In this document: in pieces, positions 1 through 7,287 of the stretch
Layout of the letters: every line of letters begins with the position of its first letter
Position numbering within the stretch: the first letter of the stretch is position 1
Origin: JABDGZ01 sp964483785
GTDB lineage: Bacteria; Omnitrophota; Gorgyraeia; Zapsychrales; Fredricksoniimonadaceae
Assembly (NCBI GenBank): GCA_964483785.1
Contig: CAZACW010000017.1
Span: 1 to 35,423 of the forward strand
Reading direction: 5' to 3'
Length of the DNA: 35,423 bases
Position numbers and translations under genes: made by a program
The notes under the pieces: generated by a model
Seen by the model: only the letters and a program-made list of their open reading frames with translations
The model's database searches: none
Told to the model about the DNA's origin: nothing

Positions 1-1
1 G

Positions 2-811
2 GAAATGAAGGAAGCCGGCGTCCTGGATAAAACTTCCTTAGTCTACGGCCAGATGAACGAGCCGCCGGGCGCCCGCGCCCGCGTGGCCCTTTCCGCCTTG
101 ACCGTGGCGGAATATTTCCGCGATGAAATGCACCAGGACGTGCTTTTGTTCATTGATAATATTTTCCGTTTTACCCAGGCCGGCTCTGAGGTTTCGGCGC
201 TCTTGGGCCGCATCCCGTCGGCCGTCGGCTATCAGCCGACCTTGGGCACGGACATGGGCGATCTTCAGGAGCGCATCACTTCAACCAAAAGCGGTTCCAT
301 CACTTCCATCCAGGCCATCTATGTTCCGGCTGATGATTACACGGACCCGGCACCGGCCGCGACCTTCGCGCACCTTGATGCGACCACCGAATTGTCGCGT
401 CCGATTGCAGAGCTCGGCATTTATCCCGCGGTTGACCCCTTGACGTCCACCTCAACGATCCTGGCCCCGGAGATCGTCGGCGAAGAGCATTACAAGACGG
501 CCCGCCGGGTCCAGGAAATTCTGCAGAAGTACAAGGAATTGCAGGACATCATCGCGATCTTAGGAAGGGTTGAACTTTCGAAAGCAGATGGCCTAACTGT
601 TGAGCGCGCCCGCAAAATCCAGAAATTTCTTTCCCAGCCGTTTCATGTGGCGGAACAGTTCACCGGCATCAAGGGCAAGTATGTGCCTTTGGAAGAGACC
701 ATCCGCTCTTTCAAGGAAATTTTAGAAGGCAAACACGATGCCATTCCTGAGCAGGCCTTTTACATGGTTGGCAACATCGATGAAGTGATCGCGAAAGCCA
801 AGACCTTATGA
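2..811 (+). CDS. atpD: F1 ATP synthase subunit beta, C-terminal part (5' partial)
   Basis: This is the C-terminal 269 residues of the catalytic beta subunit of F-type ATP synthase. The reading frame is open to the first base, so the Walker A region lies outside the window. Visible family landmarks are SLVYGQMNEPPGARARV, the Walker B strand VLLFIDNIFRFTQAGSEV, SALLGRIPSAVGYQPTL, QERITSTKSGSITS, the TFAHLDATTELSR block and the C-terminal EQAFYMVGNIDE. The loop that is DELSEED in most bacteria reads VELSKAD here (569-589), with two acidic residues lost and a lysine gained. The stop codon overlaps the atpC start as ATGA. Identity is certain; only the loop is odd. Confidence 0.97.
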   Translation, partial: EMKEAGVLDKTSLVYGQMNEPPGARARVALSALTVAEYFRDEMHQDVLLFIDNIFRFTQAGSEVSALLGRIPSAVGYQPTLGTDMGDLQERITSTKSGSITSIQAIYVPADDYTDPAPAATFAHLDATTELSRPIAELGIYPAVDPLTSTSTILAPEIVGEEHYKTARRVQEILQKYKELQDIIAILGRVELSKADGLTVERARKIQKFLSQPFHVAEQFTGIKGKYVPLEETIRSFKEILEGKHDAIPEQAFYMVGNIDEVIAKAKTL

Positions 812-1065
812 GCTATAAATTGACCATTGTTTCTCCTAACGGCAAAATCTTCGAAGATACGGTTGATTCCATGGCTGTCATCGGCACGGAAGGGGGCTTT
901 GAGGTCTATGGCCGCCACATGCCGCTGATTTCGTCTTTAAAAGCGGGGAAGGCCCGTGTGCGGCAGGCCGGCCGGGAAACAGCCTATGAGATCACCAGCG
1001 GCATACTGGAAGTTGATTTTGCCCATAATGTCACCCTGCTGGCTGACCAGGCCATTCCCGTATGA
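808..1065 (+). CDS. atpC: F1 ATP synthase subunit epsilon, short form without C-terminal helical domain
   Basis: This 85-residue protein corresponds only to the N-terminal beta-sandwich of the epsilon subunit (start SYKLTIVSPNGKIFED, then VIGTEGGFEVYGRHMPLIS and the ITSGILEV strand). Typical bacterial epsilon is about 130-140 residues and ends in a helix-turn-helix that can extend into the central cavity and inhibit ATP hydrolysis. That domain is absent here. The gene overlaps atpD upstream and the Nudix gene downstream by ATGA in each case, so it ends cleanly rather than by an obvious frameshift. Short epsilons are known in some lineages such as Chlorobi. It should still connect F1 to the c-ring but lack epsilon autoinhibition. 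Confidence 0.93.
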   Translation: MSYKLTIVSPNGKIFEDTVDSMAVIGTEGGFEVYGRHMPLISSLKAGKARVRQAGRETAYEITSGILEVDFAHNVTLLADQAIPV

Positions 1066-1604
1066 AAAAAATAAATGAAAAGACGGTTTTCGACGGCCAA
1101 TGGCTTTCTGTCAGCGAGACCGTTTATTTGAACAAAAAAGGGCGGGAATCGCGCTGGGAGACCGTGCACCGCAAACGCTCGACGGTCGGTGTGGTCATTG
1201 TGGCGCGGCTCAAGCCTTCCGGCCGTTATATCTTCATCAAGCAGTACCGTCCGGCCATTGACGGCTATATCATTGCCCTGCCTGCGGGTCTGGGATTTGA
1301 TGATCCCAATCATGCTCTGGTGGAGTTGAAAGAGGAGACCGGCTACACAGGAAAGATCGTTGATATCAGCCCGGTGTTAAAAACCGGCGCATCCTTGATC
1401 AATGATAATGCCAGGATCATTTCTATCGAAGTGGACGAAACCTTGCCCGCGAACCAGGACCCTCTTCAGGAATTGGAAGATGCGGAAGATATAGAAGTTT
1501 GTTTGGTTTATCCCCAAGACGTCAAGGATTTCCTACTGCAGCATATCAAGCAAGGCACCCACGTTGCCGCCAATCTGTGGTATCTGTTCGGGACCCGAAA
1601 TTAA
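1062..1604 (+). CDS. Nudix hydrolase, ADP-ribose pyrophosphatase-like, with shortened Nudix box
   Basis: A 180-residue protein with the N-terminal dimerisation strands and core typical of ADP-sugar pyrophosphatases (TVHRKRSTVGVVIVARL, IFIKQYRPAIDGYIIALPAG). The Nudix box normally reads G-x5-E-x7-R-E-x2-E-E-x-G. Here it reads GLGFDDPNHALVELKEETGY, which is three residues shorter and lacks the first Glu and the Arg. The VELKEETGY core with its metal-binding glutamates remains. By family it would hydrolyse ADP-ribose or a related nucleoside diphosphate sugar to AMP and a sugar phosphate, but the altered box makes activity uncertain. Its start overlaps the atpC stop (ATGA), so it is probably cotranscribed with the ATP synthase genes. 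Confidence 0.85.
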   Translation: MKKINEKTVFDGQWLSVSETVYLNKKGRESRWETVHRKRSTVGVVIVARLKPSGRYIFIKQYRPAIDGYIIALPAGLGFDDPNHALVELKEETGYTGKIVDISPVLKTGASLINDNARIISIEVDETLPANQDPLQELEDAEDIEVCLVYPQDVKDFLLQHIKQGTHVAANLWYLFGTRN

Positions 1605-1622
1605 TTTTATATTAAGTTTCTT

Positions 1623-1645
1623 AACTTATTTATTTTGAATAAGTT
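1623..1645. other. AT-rich hairpin downstream of the Nudix gene
   Basis: AACTTATT (1623-1630) and AATAAGTT (1638-1645) form an 8-bp stem with a 7-nt loop about 20 bp after the Nudix stop. The stem is weak (one GC pair) and no T-run follows on the plus strand, so a terminator role for the ATP synthase operon is only possible. The rest of 1605-1697 shows nothing recognisable. Confidence 0.3.
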
Positions 1646-1697
1646 ACGGATTCTGCCCCAACTTGCCTGCATACAGCTTGGCATGTTACACTTGAGT

Positions 1698-1825
1698 ATT
1701 AACAGTCTGCTGAAAAACCCTAAATCGTCATTCTGAGGCCCGAAGGGCCGAAGAATCTCGACGAGCCTTAAGGTCCTTCGCTTCGCTCAGGACGACAAAA
1801 TGGACTTTTTCAGCAAACTGTTAAT
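1698..1825. repeat. MITE-like inverted-repeat element
   Basis: This 128-bp non-coding element has terminal inverted repeats of 20 bp with one mismatch: ATTAACAGTCTGCTGAAAAA at the left and its near-complement at 1806-1825. TTAA is present at both tips and could be a target duplication or part of the repeat. Inside is a GGCCC-GAA-GGGCC hairpin (about 1737-1749), flanked by arms of the CGTCATTCTGAG / CTCAGGACGAC type, which resemble palindromic repeats dispersed in many bacterial genomes. No transposase is present, so it would be a non-autonomous element. It lies directly upstream of the giant exported protein gene and could carry its promoter. Confidence 0.75.
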
Positions 1826-1845
1826 TCCCAATATAGACCAAAACT

Positions 1846-4800
1846 ATGTGTAGACGTATTTTCCACAGTTTATTTATTTTTATTTTTTCCAGCGTTTCTT
1901 TAAACGTAAGGCCGGTGCATGGCGCGCAATTGATAATCCCGCCCATGCCCAAGCCAGGGGTGATGGTAAAGTTAAGCCCCGCTTTTGAGCCGGCGCGTCT
2001 GGTGGGCCTGACCGTTCATCCGGACAATGCGCTTAAATTTGATTTCCTGGTCAATAAGGGCGATGAGGTTTTGACCGCAGCACAGGAGTCCCTTGAATAC
2101 AAAAATCTCGTCAAATACTTCATGGCTTCTTTGACCATTCCTAATAAAGACCAATGGGTCAATCTCTCCCCGTATGAGAAAAACCGCATCATCGAGGGGG
2201 ACTTAGGCAAGACCGAAATGGGCCGGGAGCTTCTGGCCCAGGATTATTTTCTTAAGCAAATCACATCGTCCTTGATGTATCCGGAATCCGGCTTAGGCAG
2301 GGATTTCTGGGACAAGGTGTATGCCCAAGCTGCCAAGGAATTAGGTCCTGTCCAAATACCGGTCAATACCTTCAACAAGGTCTGGATCATGCCGGATGAG
2401 GCCGTGGTGTATGAAAGCGGCGATACGGCCTATGTGATCAAGACGCATTTGAAGGTGATGCTCGCCGAGGATTATCTATCCTTGACCAAGCATGTCAAGC
2501 CCTCAGCAGAGAAGACCCACACTGTTGTTTCCAAGATCATCAAATCCGTCATACTTCCCGCCCTTGAGAAGGAAGTGAATGAAGGCAAGAACTTTGCTAA
2601 ATTGCGCCAGATCGTCAGCGGCATGGTCTTATCGACTTGGTATAAAAAAGCTTTGAAAGGATCATTATTAGGGAAGATTTACGCGGACCGGGCCAAGACA
2701 AAATTTTTATCCTCCCCGCAGGCTTCCATTGGAGACCCTGAAAAGATATACCTTCAATATCTTAAGGCCCTCAAAAAAGGCGTCTACAATTACATTAAAG
2801 AAGACGAAGATCGCTATACCCATCAGCCCATGGCCAGAAAATACTTCGCCGGCGGATTGAAGGGCGTTTCAGATGCGGCCATGCGGGTGGTGGATCCACA
2901 ATCAGCCAGACCTGGCGATATTGATCGTCGGGCTATTCTTGGTTTCTTGGGCGGGGGACTGGTTTCAGTGGCCGTAGGCATCCAAACCGCCGATGCCCAG
3001 ACGCTAAAACCAAGAGAACCCAATCAATTTACCTTTACCACCAAACATTTTCCCAACGGTTATTTCACCGAAGAAATCACTGCCATGAATGGAGATAGCC
3101 TATTTGAACTGATCAAACAATTCGATTCATGGGATACGCGTATACCCAAAGAAATGAAGGCCATTGTCTTGGATGATGCGGATTATAGAAAAATTGCGGA
3201 CCATATCATCAGATTTAGGTTATTAGGCATTGACAGTGATCAATTGCCGGGTGGAAAACAATTGGACCTTTATGTGGTGGAAAATTTATTGGAGGCTTTC
3301 CGCCTCATTAAAACGAACAAAACCGTCAGCAAGATCACCATAGACCAGAACGTGGAAGTGTATTTTCTCGATAGCACAAATCAAGGAAAAGATTTAAATG
3401 AAATTTTGGCGACCACCTATGGAAACATCATTGTGGTCAATCTTGGAAATTTTGTGCGCAATGTCGGTGTTATCCGGAAAATCATTGATTCAGAGCGGCA
3501 GGCTTCGGAAATAATGAGATTTTATACCCGTTTTTACGGCCGTTACTCGGAACAAGAGGCCTTTATCGTGTATCTTAGGGAACTGCTGGAGCATGAAAAG
3601 GCGCACACTAAAACAATTGAACCCATTAATCATGCTTCCAATAGTGTTAAACTTGCGGTCAGGCCGCCCGCAAGCTTGGCCAAACTATTGGCCATTCATG
3701 AAACATCAGGCTTGCTGGCCCAATTGGCCGGGAGCGAGGTGCCGGGGCTTTTGCTGGCCCAGTTTCTTGAATTCCCCGACCGGACAGGGCAAACAGCGAT
3801 AGGTAGAGCAAAAGCCATCGCCGCAGATTTGATTCAATCGCTATTATTACCAAGACTCAGGACCTCGACACCGGCGACTATTGAAGAATTTATGAACTTT
3901 TATCTTTTAACAGATCCCGAAACAATAAGGGAGGCTGCGCGTCAATTACATAAAAAATGGTTCGGCGTAGACCTGCCTAAATATGAAGAAAGGACGCCGA
4001 TCCCTCCCGAGGTTTATGCATATGCCCAAGAACATTTAAGCGCTAAAAAATTGACTGACAAGGCCATGACCAAGGAAGAGGTCATTGAATTGGGTATGGA
4101 CTACGCCCCGAATTTCGTCGACCATTTTCAAACGATTCCAGAATCCGCCGTCGTGCGCCATTTGGCCTTGCAAAAATCAAAGACGGATTTTTATCTTGAA
4201 CTGCTTTATATTGCCCAAGATGAGCCTGATCTTTATCTTATGTTGAAACATTTGCTTGCTGTTTCAGAGGATAAACCCTTGAATGCCGACCACATTATGC
4301 AATTGGAAGCAAGTTTTTCGTCAGTATTAAGGGCCATGGACATTAACTTTTTCAGGGTCAGGAATCCGACTACATTAAGATATTATCTCTTGCGCATGTT
4401 GTATTTATATCTCTTTTTTGATTTTCTAAATGAGCATAAACCCTCTGATCTTACAAATCAATTGATCCGGCAATATTACACGGTTTTCAAACTTCCTTTT
4501 CAACAAGATCTTTCCCCTGCGGACAATGTTATTCAGGACATTCCCCAACAATTGGAAGCATTGACACGTTTTGCCGTTGATCATATCAAAAGCATGGGAC
4601 CTCTCTCTCATCCAAAAGCTGAAGCGTTGGAATGGGCGGCCTTTATCGGTCAACAGAATTTCATTTTTGATTATACGCAGGGTATTTGGATCGCTATTCA
4701 AAAAAGATTAGGAATAGGACCAAGGACCCCGATCACGGATTTGATGAGAAAAAACATCAGAAGGATCATCACTGAAAACGGCGGTGAAGCCACGGATGAT

Positions 4801-6045
4801 TTGGTCAAGGCCGTGGGGGAAAATTTGTCTCTTCAAGCCACGGATGCCAGGGTCAGAAAGGCTTCCGTATCTTTAAGAATGAGGTTTCAGCCTTCATCAG
4901 CCAATGTTTTGGCAGAGAAAAGCAGGCAAGGAACAATAAAAACCATGAATGGTTACCGGCAAAGTATTATCCAATTGTCTGATGCGGCCATGCTGGGCCG
5001 CCGTACAGTCATGGCCTCGGCCGCAGCCGCAGCTGCTGCTTTGGTCCGGCCCGCATCAGCCGAGCCAACATTAGTCCCCCAACCAGCACTTGATCCTTTT
5101 AGGCCGCGCTTTGGCATGGTGAATTGGGACAAACTTCCTAAAGAACAATTGACCTATTCGCCAATTCCAGGTGCCAGGCCGTTAAATCATAGAGAGGCTT
5201 TGCAATTGGCAGGTTGGATAGCGTATGGCCCTAATTTAGAAAGGTTATCCTCCCATGGTGTGGCATTAGATGGCGCAGGGGCAAATATTTCTTACCATTC
5301 CCAGCCGGTCCTTAGTTTTAATAATGACGGTACTTTTACTGAGCGTTTATATTCTAAAGCCGAATTAAAAAAGTTTTTCCAAGAATCGGGATATCAAGGG
5401 AAGGCCTTGGAGGATTTGGTCAATGTTTTTGTCAGGGGCATGGTGGTCACGTACGACGAACCGTTGTCCGCGGATTCTTTTGTATATAGGGACCTTGGCT
5501 CTTCAACCATGATAATTAGTGATCAAAACGGGAATATTATTGAACGAAGAACTGTTCCGCCTGCTGTGGAAAGTAGATTTGACCGGCTGGCCCAGGGCAT
5601 AGGGCGGGCTTATCTCGAGACTTCAGGCGATATTCGTTGGATTCGGAATTTTTTGAAAGAACACAGAACGCAAATTTTGAAGATTTTAACCACCAATCAC
5701 ACCGGAGACAATTTATTGAAGGCAGAAGATGCCCCAAGAACGTATTATTTGCGCTCAGGACAATCCACCTTAAAAGTCAGGTTCAGCAAGGAGGGCAGGA
5801 TCGAAGAAATTCAAGACCTGGCCATGAACGGCGGTATCAGCTTAAACGCGGACAATATGAAGCTCATTGATGTCAAGCGCGACGGCCGCGGGGTGCCCTT
5901 GCCGGTGAATCAGCAGGATTTGGCCCAGCTCTCCCGTGTCGCGGGTTTGGATATCAAGATTTTGTACATCAGGCCGGTGGTCCCTGCCAATTTGCCGATT
6001 GTCAGTGAATTACAGAAGCAGAACAAACTGAAGGCCATAGTTTAA
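1846..6045 (+). CDS. Giant modular exported protein, Omnitrophota type, with HExxH motif and two internal Tat-like signal segments
   Basis: A 1399-residue protein. An N-terminal signal peptide (hydrophobic FHSLFIFIFSS, then a cleavage-like VHGA/Q near residue 27) supports the start, although no Shine-Dalgarno is visible. Residues about 30-335 form a module (VWIMPDEAVVYE, HLKVMLAEDYLSL, VILPALEKEVNEGKNF, KIYLQYLKALKKGVYNYIKE) that I recall from long Omnitrophota proteins. Residues 358-385 (RR at 361-362, GFLGGG, ADAQ) and 1050-1072 (RR at 1052-1053, seven alanines, PASA/E) look like Tat signal peptides inside the protein; each is preceded by a SDAAM motif. Residues 583-587 are HEKAH, a zinc-metallopeptidase-like HExxH, with a possible third ligand in AIHETSG. 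The tail (MNGGISLNADNMKL, IKILYIRPVVPANLP) again resembles Omnitrophota exported proteins. Codon use looks more AT-rich than in neighbouring genes. The function is unknown; an exported protease or surface protein is possible. Confidence 0.85.
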   Translation: MCRRIFHSLFIFIFSSVSLNVRPVHGAQLIIPPMPKPGVMVKLSPAFEPARLVGLTVHPDNALKFDFLVNKGDEVLTAAQESLEYKNLVKYFMASLTIPNKDQWVNLSPYEKNRIIEGDLGKTEMGRELLAQDYFLKQITSSLMYPESGLGRDFWDKVYAQAAKELGPVQIPVNTFNKVWIMPDEAVVYESGDTAYVIKTHLKVMLAEDYLSLTKHVKPSAEKTHTVVSKIIKSVILPALEKEVNEGKNFAKLRQIVSGMVLSTWYKKALKGSLLGKIYADRAKTKFLSSPQASIGDPEKIYLQYLKALKKGVYNYIKEDEDRYTHQPMARKYFAGGLKGVSDAAMRVVDPQSARPGDIDRRAILGFLGGGLVSVAVGIQTADAQTLKPREPNQFTFTTKHFPNGYFTEEITAMNGDSLFELIKQFDSWDTRIPKEMKAIVLDDADYRKIADHIIRFRLLGIDSDQLPGGKQLDLYVVENLLEAFRLIKTNKTVSKITIDQNVEVYFLDSTNQGKDLNEILATTYGNIIVVNLGNFVRNVGVIRKIIDSERQASEIMRFYTRFYGRYSEQEAFIVYLRELLEHEKAHTKTIEPINHASNSVKLAVRPPASLAKLLAIHETSGLLAQLAGSEVPGLLLAQFLEFPDRTGQTAIGRAKAIAADLIQSLLLPRLRTSTPATIEEFMNFYLLTDPETIREAARQLHKKWFGVDLPKYEERTPIPPEVYAYAQEHLSAKKLTDKAMTKEEVIELGMDYAPNFVDHFQTIPESAVVRHLALQKSKTDFYLELLYIAQDEPDLYLMLKHLLAVSEDKPLNADHIMQLEASFSSVLRAMDINFFRVRNPTTLRYYLLRMLYLYLFFDFLNEHKPSDLTNQLIRQYYTVFKLPFQQDLSPADNVIQDIPQQLEALTRFAVDHIKSMGPLSHPKAEALEWAAFIGQQNFIFDYTQGIWIAIQKRLGIGPRTPITDLMRKNIRRIITENGGEATDDLVKAVGENLSLQATDARVRKASVSLRMRFQPSSANVLAEKSRQGTIKTMNGYRQSIIQLSDAAMLGRRTVMASAAAAAAALVRPASAEPTLVPQPALDPFRPRFGMVNWDKLPKEQLTYSPIPGARPLNHREALQLAGWIAYGPNLERLSSHGVALDGAGANISYHSQPVLSFNNDGTFTERLYSKAELKKFFQESGYQGKALEDLVNVFVRGMVVTYDEPLSADSFVYRDLGSSTMIISDQNGNIIERRTVPPAVESRFDRLAQGIGRAYLETSGDIRWIRNFLKEHRTQILKILTTNHTGDNLLKAEDAPRTYYLRSGQSTLKVRFSKEGRIEEIQDLAMNGGISLNADNMKLIDVKRDGRGVPLPVNQQDLAQLSRVAGLDIKILYIRPVVPANLPIVSELQKQNKLKAIV

Positions 6046-6070
6046 GATATATACATAAAGTATTCTTGAG

Positions 6071-6104
6071 AATCCAGGATCATTTTTTCCTGGATTTTTT
6101 TCTT
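6071..6104 (+). terminator. Rho-independent terminator after the giant exported protein gene
   Basis: A 9-bp perfect stem, AATCCAGGA (6071-6079) with TCCTGGATT (6088-6096), encloses an 8-nt loop and runs into a T-rich tract (6095-6104). It starts 26 bp after the stop codon and isolates the giant gene from the antitoxin gene. Confidence 0.85.
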
Positions 6105-6138
6105 GTGCTGACATGAAACATCGGGCACACTATGTCAT

Positions 6139-6145
6139 AAGGAGG
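6139..6145 (+). promoter_or_regulatory. Shine-Dalgarno that fixes the VapB start
   Basis: AAGGAGG lies 9 nt before the ATG at 6155. It argues against the in-frame ATG at 6113, which has no such site. Confidence 0.75.
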
Positions 6146-6154
6146 CGTGTGGTC

Positions 6155-6346
6155 ATGCGTACAAGTATTGTTTTAGATGACCATTTGGTCAAGCAGGCAT
6201 TTAAGGTTTCGCGTTTGCGCACGAAAAAAGATCTTATTACAACAGCTTTGAGAGAATTTGTCCAAAATCATTTAAGGAAGGATATCCGTGATTTGGTCGG
6301 TAAGGTCCGTTTTTATAAAAACTATAACCATAAGAAGTTAAGATAA
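6155..6346 (+). CDS. VapB-type (DUF2191-like) antitoxin, orphan
   Basis: A 63-residue protein beginning MRTSIVLDDHLVKQAF, followed by a ribbon-helix-helix-like region (RLRTKKDLITTALREFVQ) and a basic tail LVGKVRFYKNYNHKKLR. This is the layout of VapB antitoxins, in which the N-terminus binds operator DNA and the C-terminal tail wraps the PIN-domain toxin. The downstream gene is a cupredoxin and no VapC-like PIN ORF is present on either side, so this is an orphan antitoxin or the remnant of a lost toxin-antitoxin pair. It could also act as a free-standing small regulator. Confidence 0.75.
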   Translation: MRTSIVLDDHLVKQAFKVSRLRTKKDLITTALREFVQNHLRKDIRDLVGKVRFYKNYNHKKLR

Positions 6347-6355
6347 GGAAGGGCT

Positions 6356-6385
6356 TTGACCCTCTTGTTGTCCCAGGTTTAAAAT
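6356..6385 (+). promoter_or_regulatory. Candidate promoter of the respiratory operon
   Basis: TTGACC (6356-6361) and TAAAAT (6380-6385) are separated by 18 bp. The -10 box ends only 7 nt before the ATG at 6393, so the transcript would start at or next to the start codon. Confidence 0.45.
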
Positions 6386-6392
6386 TTTTCGA

Positions 6393-7094
6393 ATGATGAA
6401 AACAACCGGATTTTTTATTTTCTTTTTCGCTTTGAGCCTCTCTGCTTTTGCCGACGGCTCTATCGAGGGGGTGGTGCGCTACGACGGCATTGTCCCGCAT
6501 GAAAAGCTGGTCCATATGGATGCGGACCCCATTTGTTACGCCATTCATAAGGGCAATGTCCATGCCCCGGCCCTGAATTTAGGGGAGCATAATACGCTGG
6601 GCGATGTTTTTGTCTACGTCAAAAGCGGACTGGCCAATGCCCAATATCCGCCGCCGTCTGAGCCGGCGCTGATCACCCAAGCCGGCTGTAATTATGCCCC
6701 GCATGTGCTGGGCGTCATGATAGGGCAGAAGGTCAAGTTTCTCAATCCCGATGGGACCATGCACAATGTGCATGTGATGAGCAAGGTCAACCCGGAATTT
6801 AACGGGTCCATGCCGGAATTCCGCAAGGAGATGGAGGCGGTCTTTAACAAGCCGGAATTGATGTTTCCCGTGCGCTGTGATGTGCATCCTTGGATGCTGG
6901 CTTGGATCGCGGTGATGCCGCATCCCTATTTTGCCGTGACCAAGGCCGACGGCCATTTTGCAATCAAGGGCCTTGCGGCCGGGACCTATGAGATCGAAGT
7001 GTGGCAGGAAAAATTGGGCAGGCAATCAGCGACCATCACCGTGAAGGACGGGGCCTCCCAAAAAATAGATTTTACTTTTTCTCCCCCAAAATAA
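6393..7094 (+). CDS. Periplasmic cupredoxin with carboxypeptidase-regulatory-like domain
   Basis: A 233-residue exported protein with a signal peptide (hydrophobic FFIFFFALSLSAFA, cleavage before DGS). The central part carries a complete type 1 copper set: His124 in MHNVHV, then Cys162, His165 and Met168 in CDVHPWM. The C-terminal 60 residues (FAVTKADGHFAIKGLAAGTYEIEVW) match a carboxypeptidase-regulatory-like beta-sandwich. It is the first gene of the oxidase cluster and probably carries electrons in the periplasm, possibly from the bc-type complex to cytochrome oxidase. The start could also be the next codon (6396). The electron-carrier role is inferred from context. Confidence 0.85.
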   Translation: MMKTTGFFIFFFALSLSAFADGSIEGVVRYDGIVPHEKLVHMDADPICYAIHKGNVHAPALNLGEHNTLGDVFVYVKSGLANAQYPPPSEPALITQAGCNYAPHVLGVMIGQKVKFLNPDGTMHNVHVMSKVNPEFNGSMPEFRKEMEAVFNKPELMFPVRCDVHPWMLAWIAVMPHPYFAVTKADGHFAIKGLAAGTYEIEVWQEKLGRQSATITVKDGASQKIDFTFSPPK

Positions 7095-7097
7095 TGC

Positions 7098-7103
7098 TAC
7101 AAT
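7098..7103 (+). promoter_or_regulatory. Candidate extended -10 box upstream of the first small membrane protein
   Basis: TGC-TACAAT (hexamer 7098-7103) is an extended -10 match ending 6 nt before the ATG at 7110. It could give an internal, leaderless transcript within the respiratory operon. Prediction only. Confidence 0.3.
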
Positions 7104-7109
7104 AACCAA

Positions 7110-7286
7110 ATGGGAATCAAATATATCCATGTGACCTTGATCGTTGTCTCCATTGCCCTGTTTTTGGGCTTTGGCGGCTGGTCCCTGGCGCACGCGTACA
7201 CGGCAAGCGCAACGGTTTCCTTGGGCCTTGCCGTTTTTTTGGTTTTTTATTGTATAAAATTTATCAAGAGCATGAAGGTTTTGTAA
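7110..7286 (+). CDS. Small two-helix membrane protein of the oxidase operon
   Basis: A 58-residue ORF (start MGIKYIHVTLIVVSIALFLG, end KFIKSMKVL) with two hydrophobic helices joined by a short turn containing SLAHAYTASAT. It begins 15 nt after the cupredoxin stop and ends 1 nt before the next small ORF, so it sits snugly in the operon. I do not recognise a named family. The position suggests a small accessory subunit or assembly factor for cytochrome oxidase. Confidence 0.7.
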   Translation: MGIKYIHVTLIVVSIALFLGFGGWSLAHAYTASATVSLGLAVFLVFYCIKFIKSMKVL

Positions 7287-7287
7287 T

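Noticed and set aside
1698..1825. CRISPR or tandem repeat array
   Set aside because: The repeat is a single inverted pair with no repeated spacer units; no array exists anywhere in the window.
6113..6154. Longer VapB with start at 6113
   Set aside because: The extra 14 residues are basic and unlike the family, and the Shine-Dalgarno at 6139-6145 serves the ATG at 6155.
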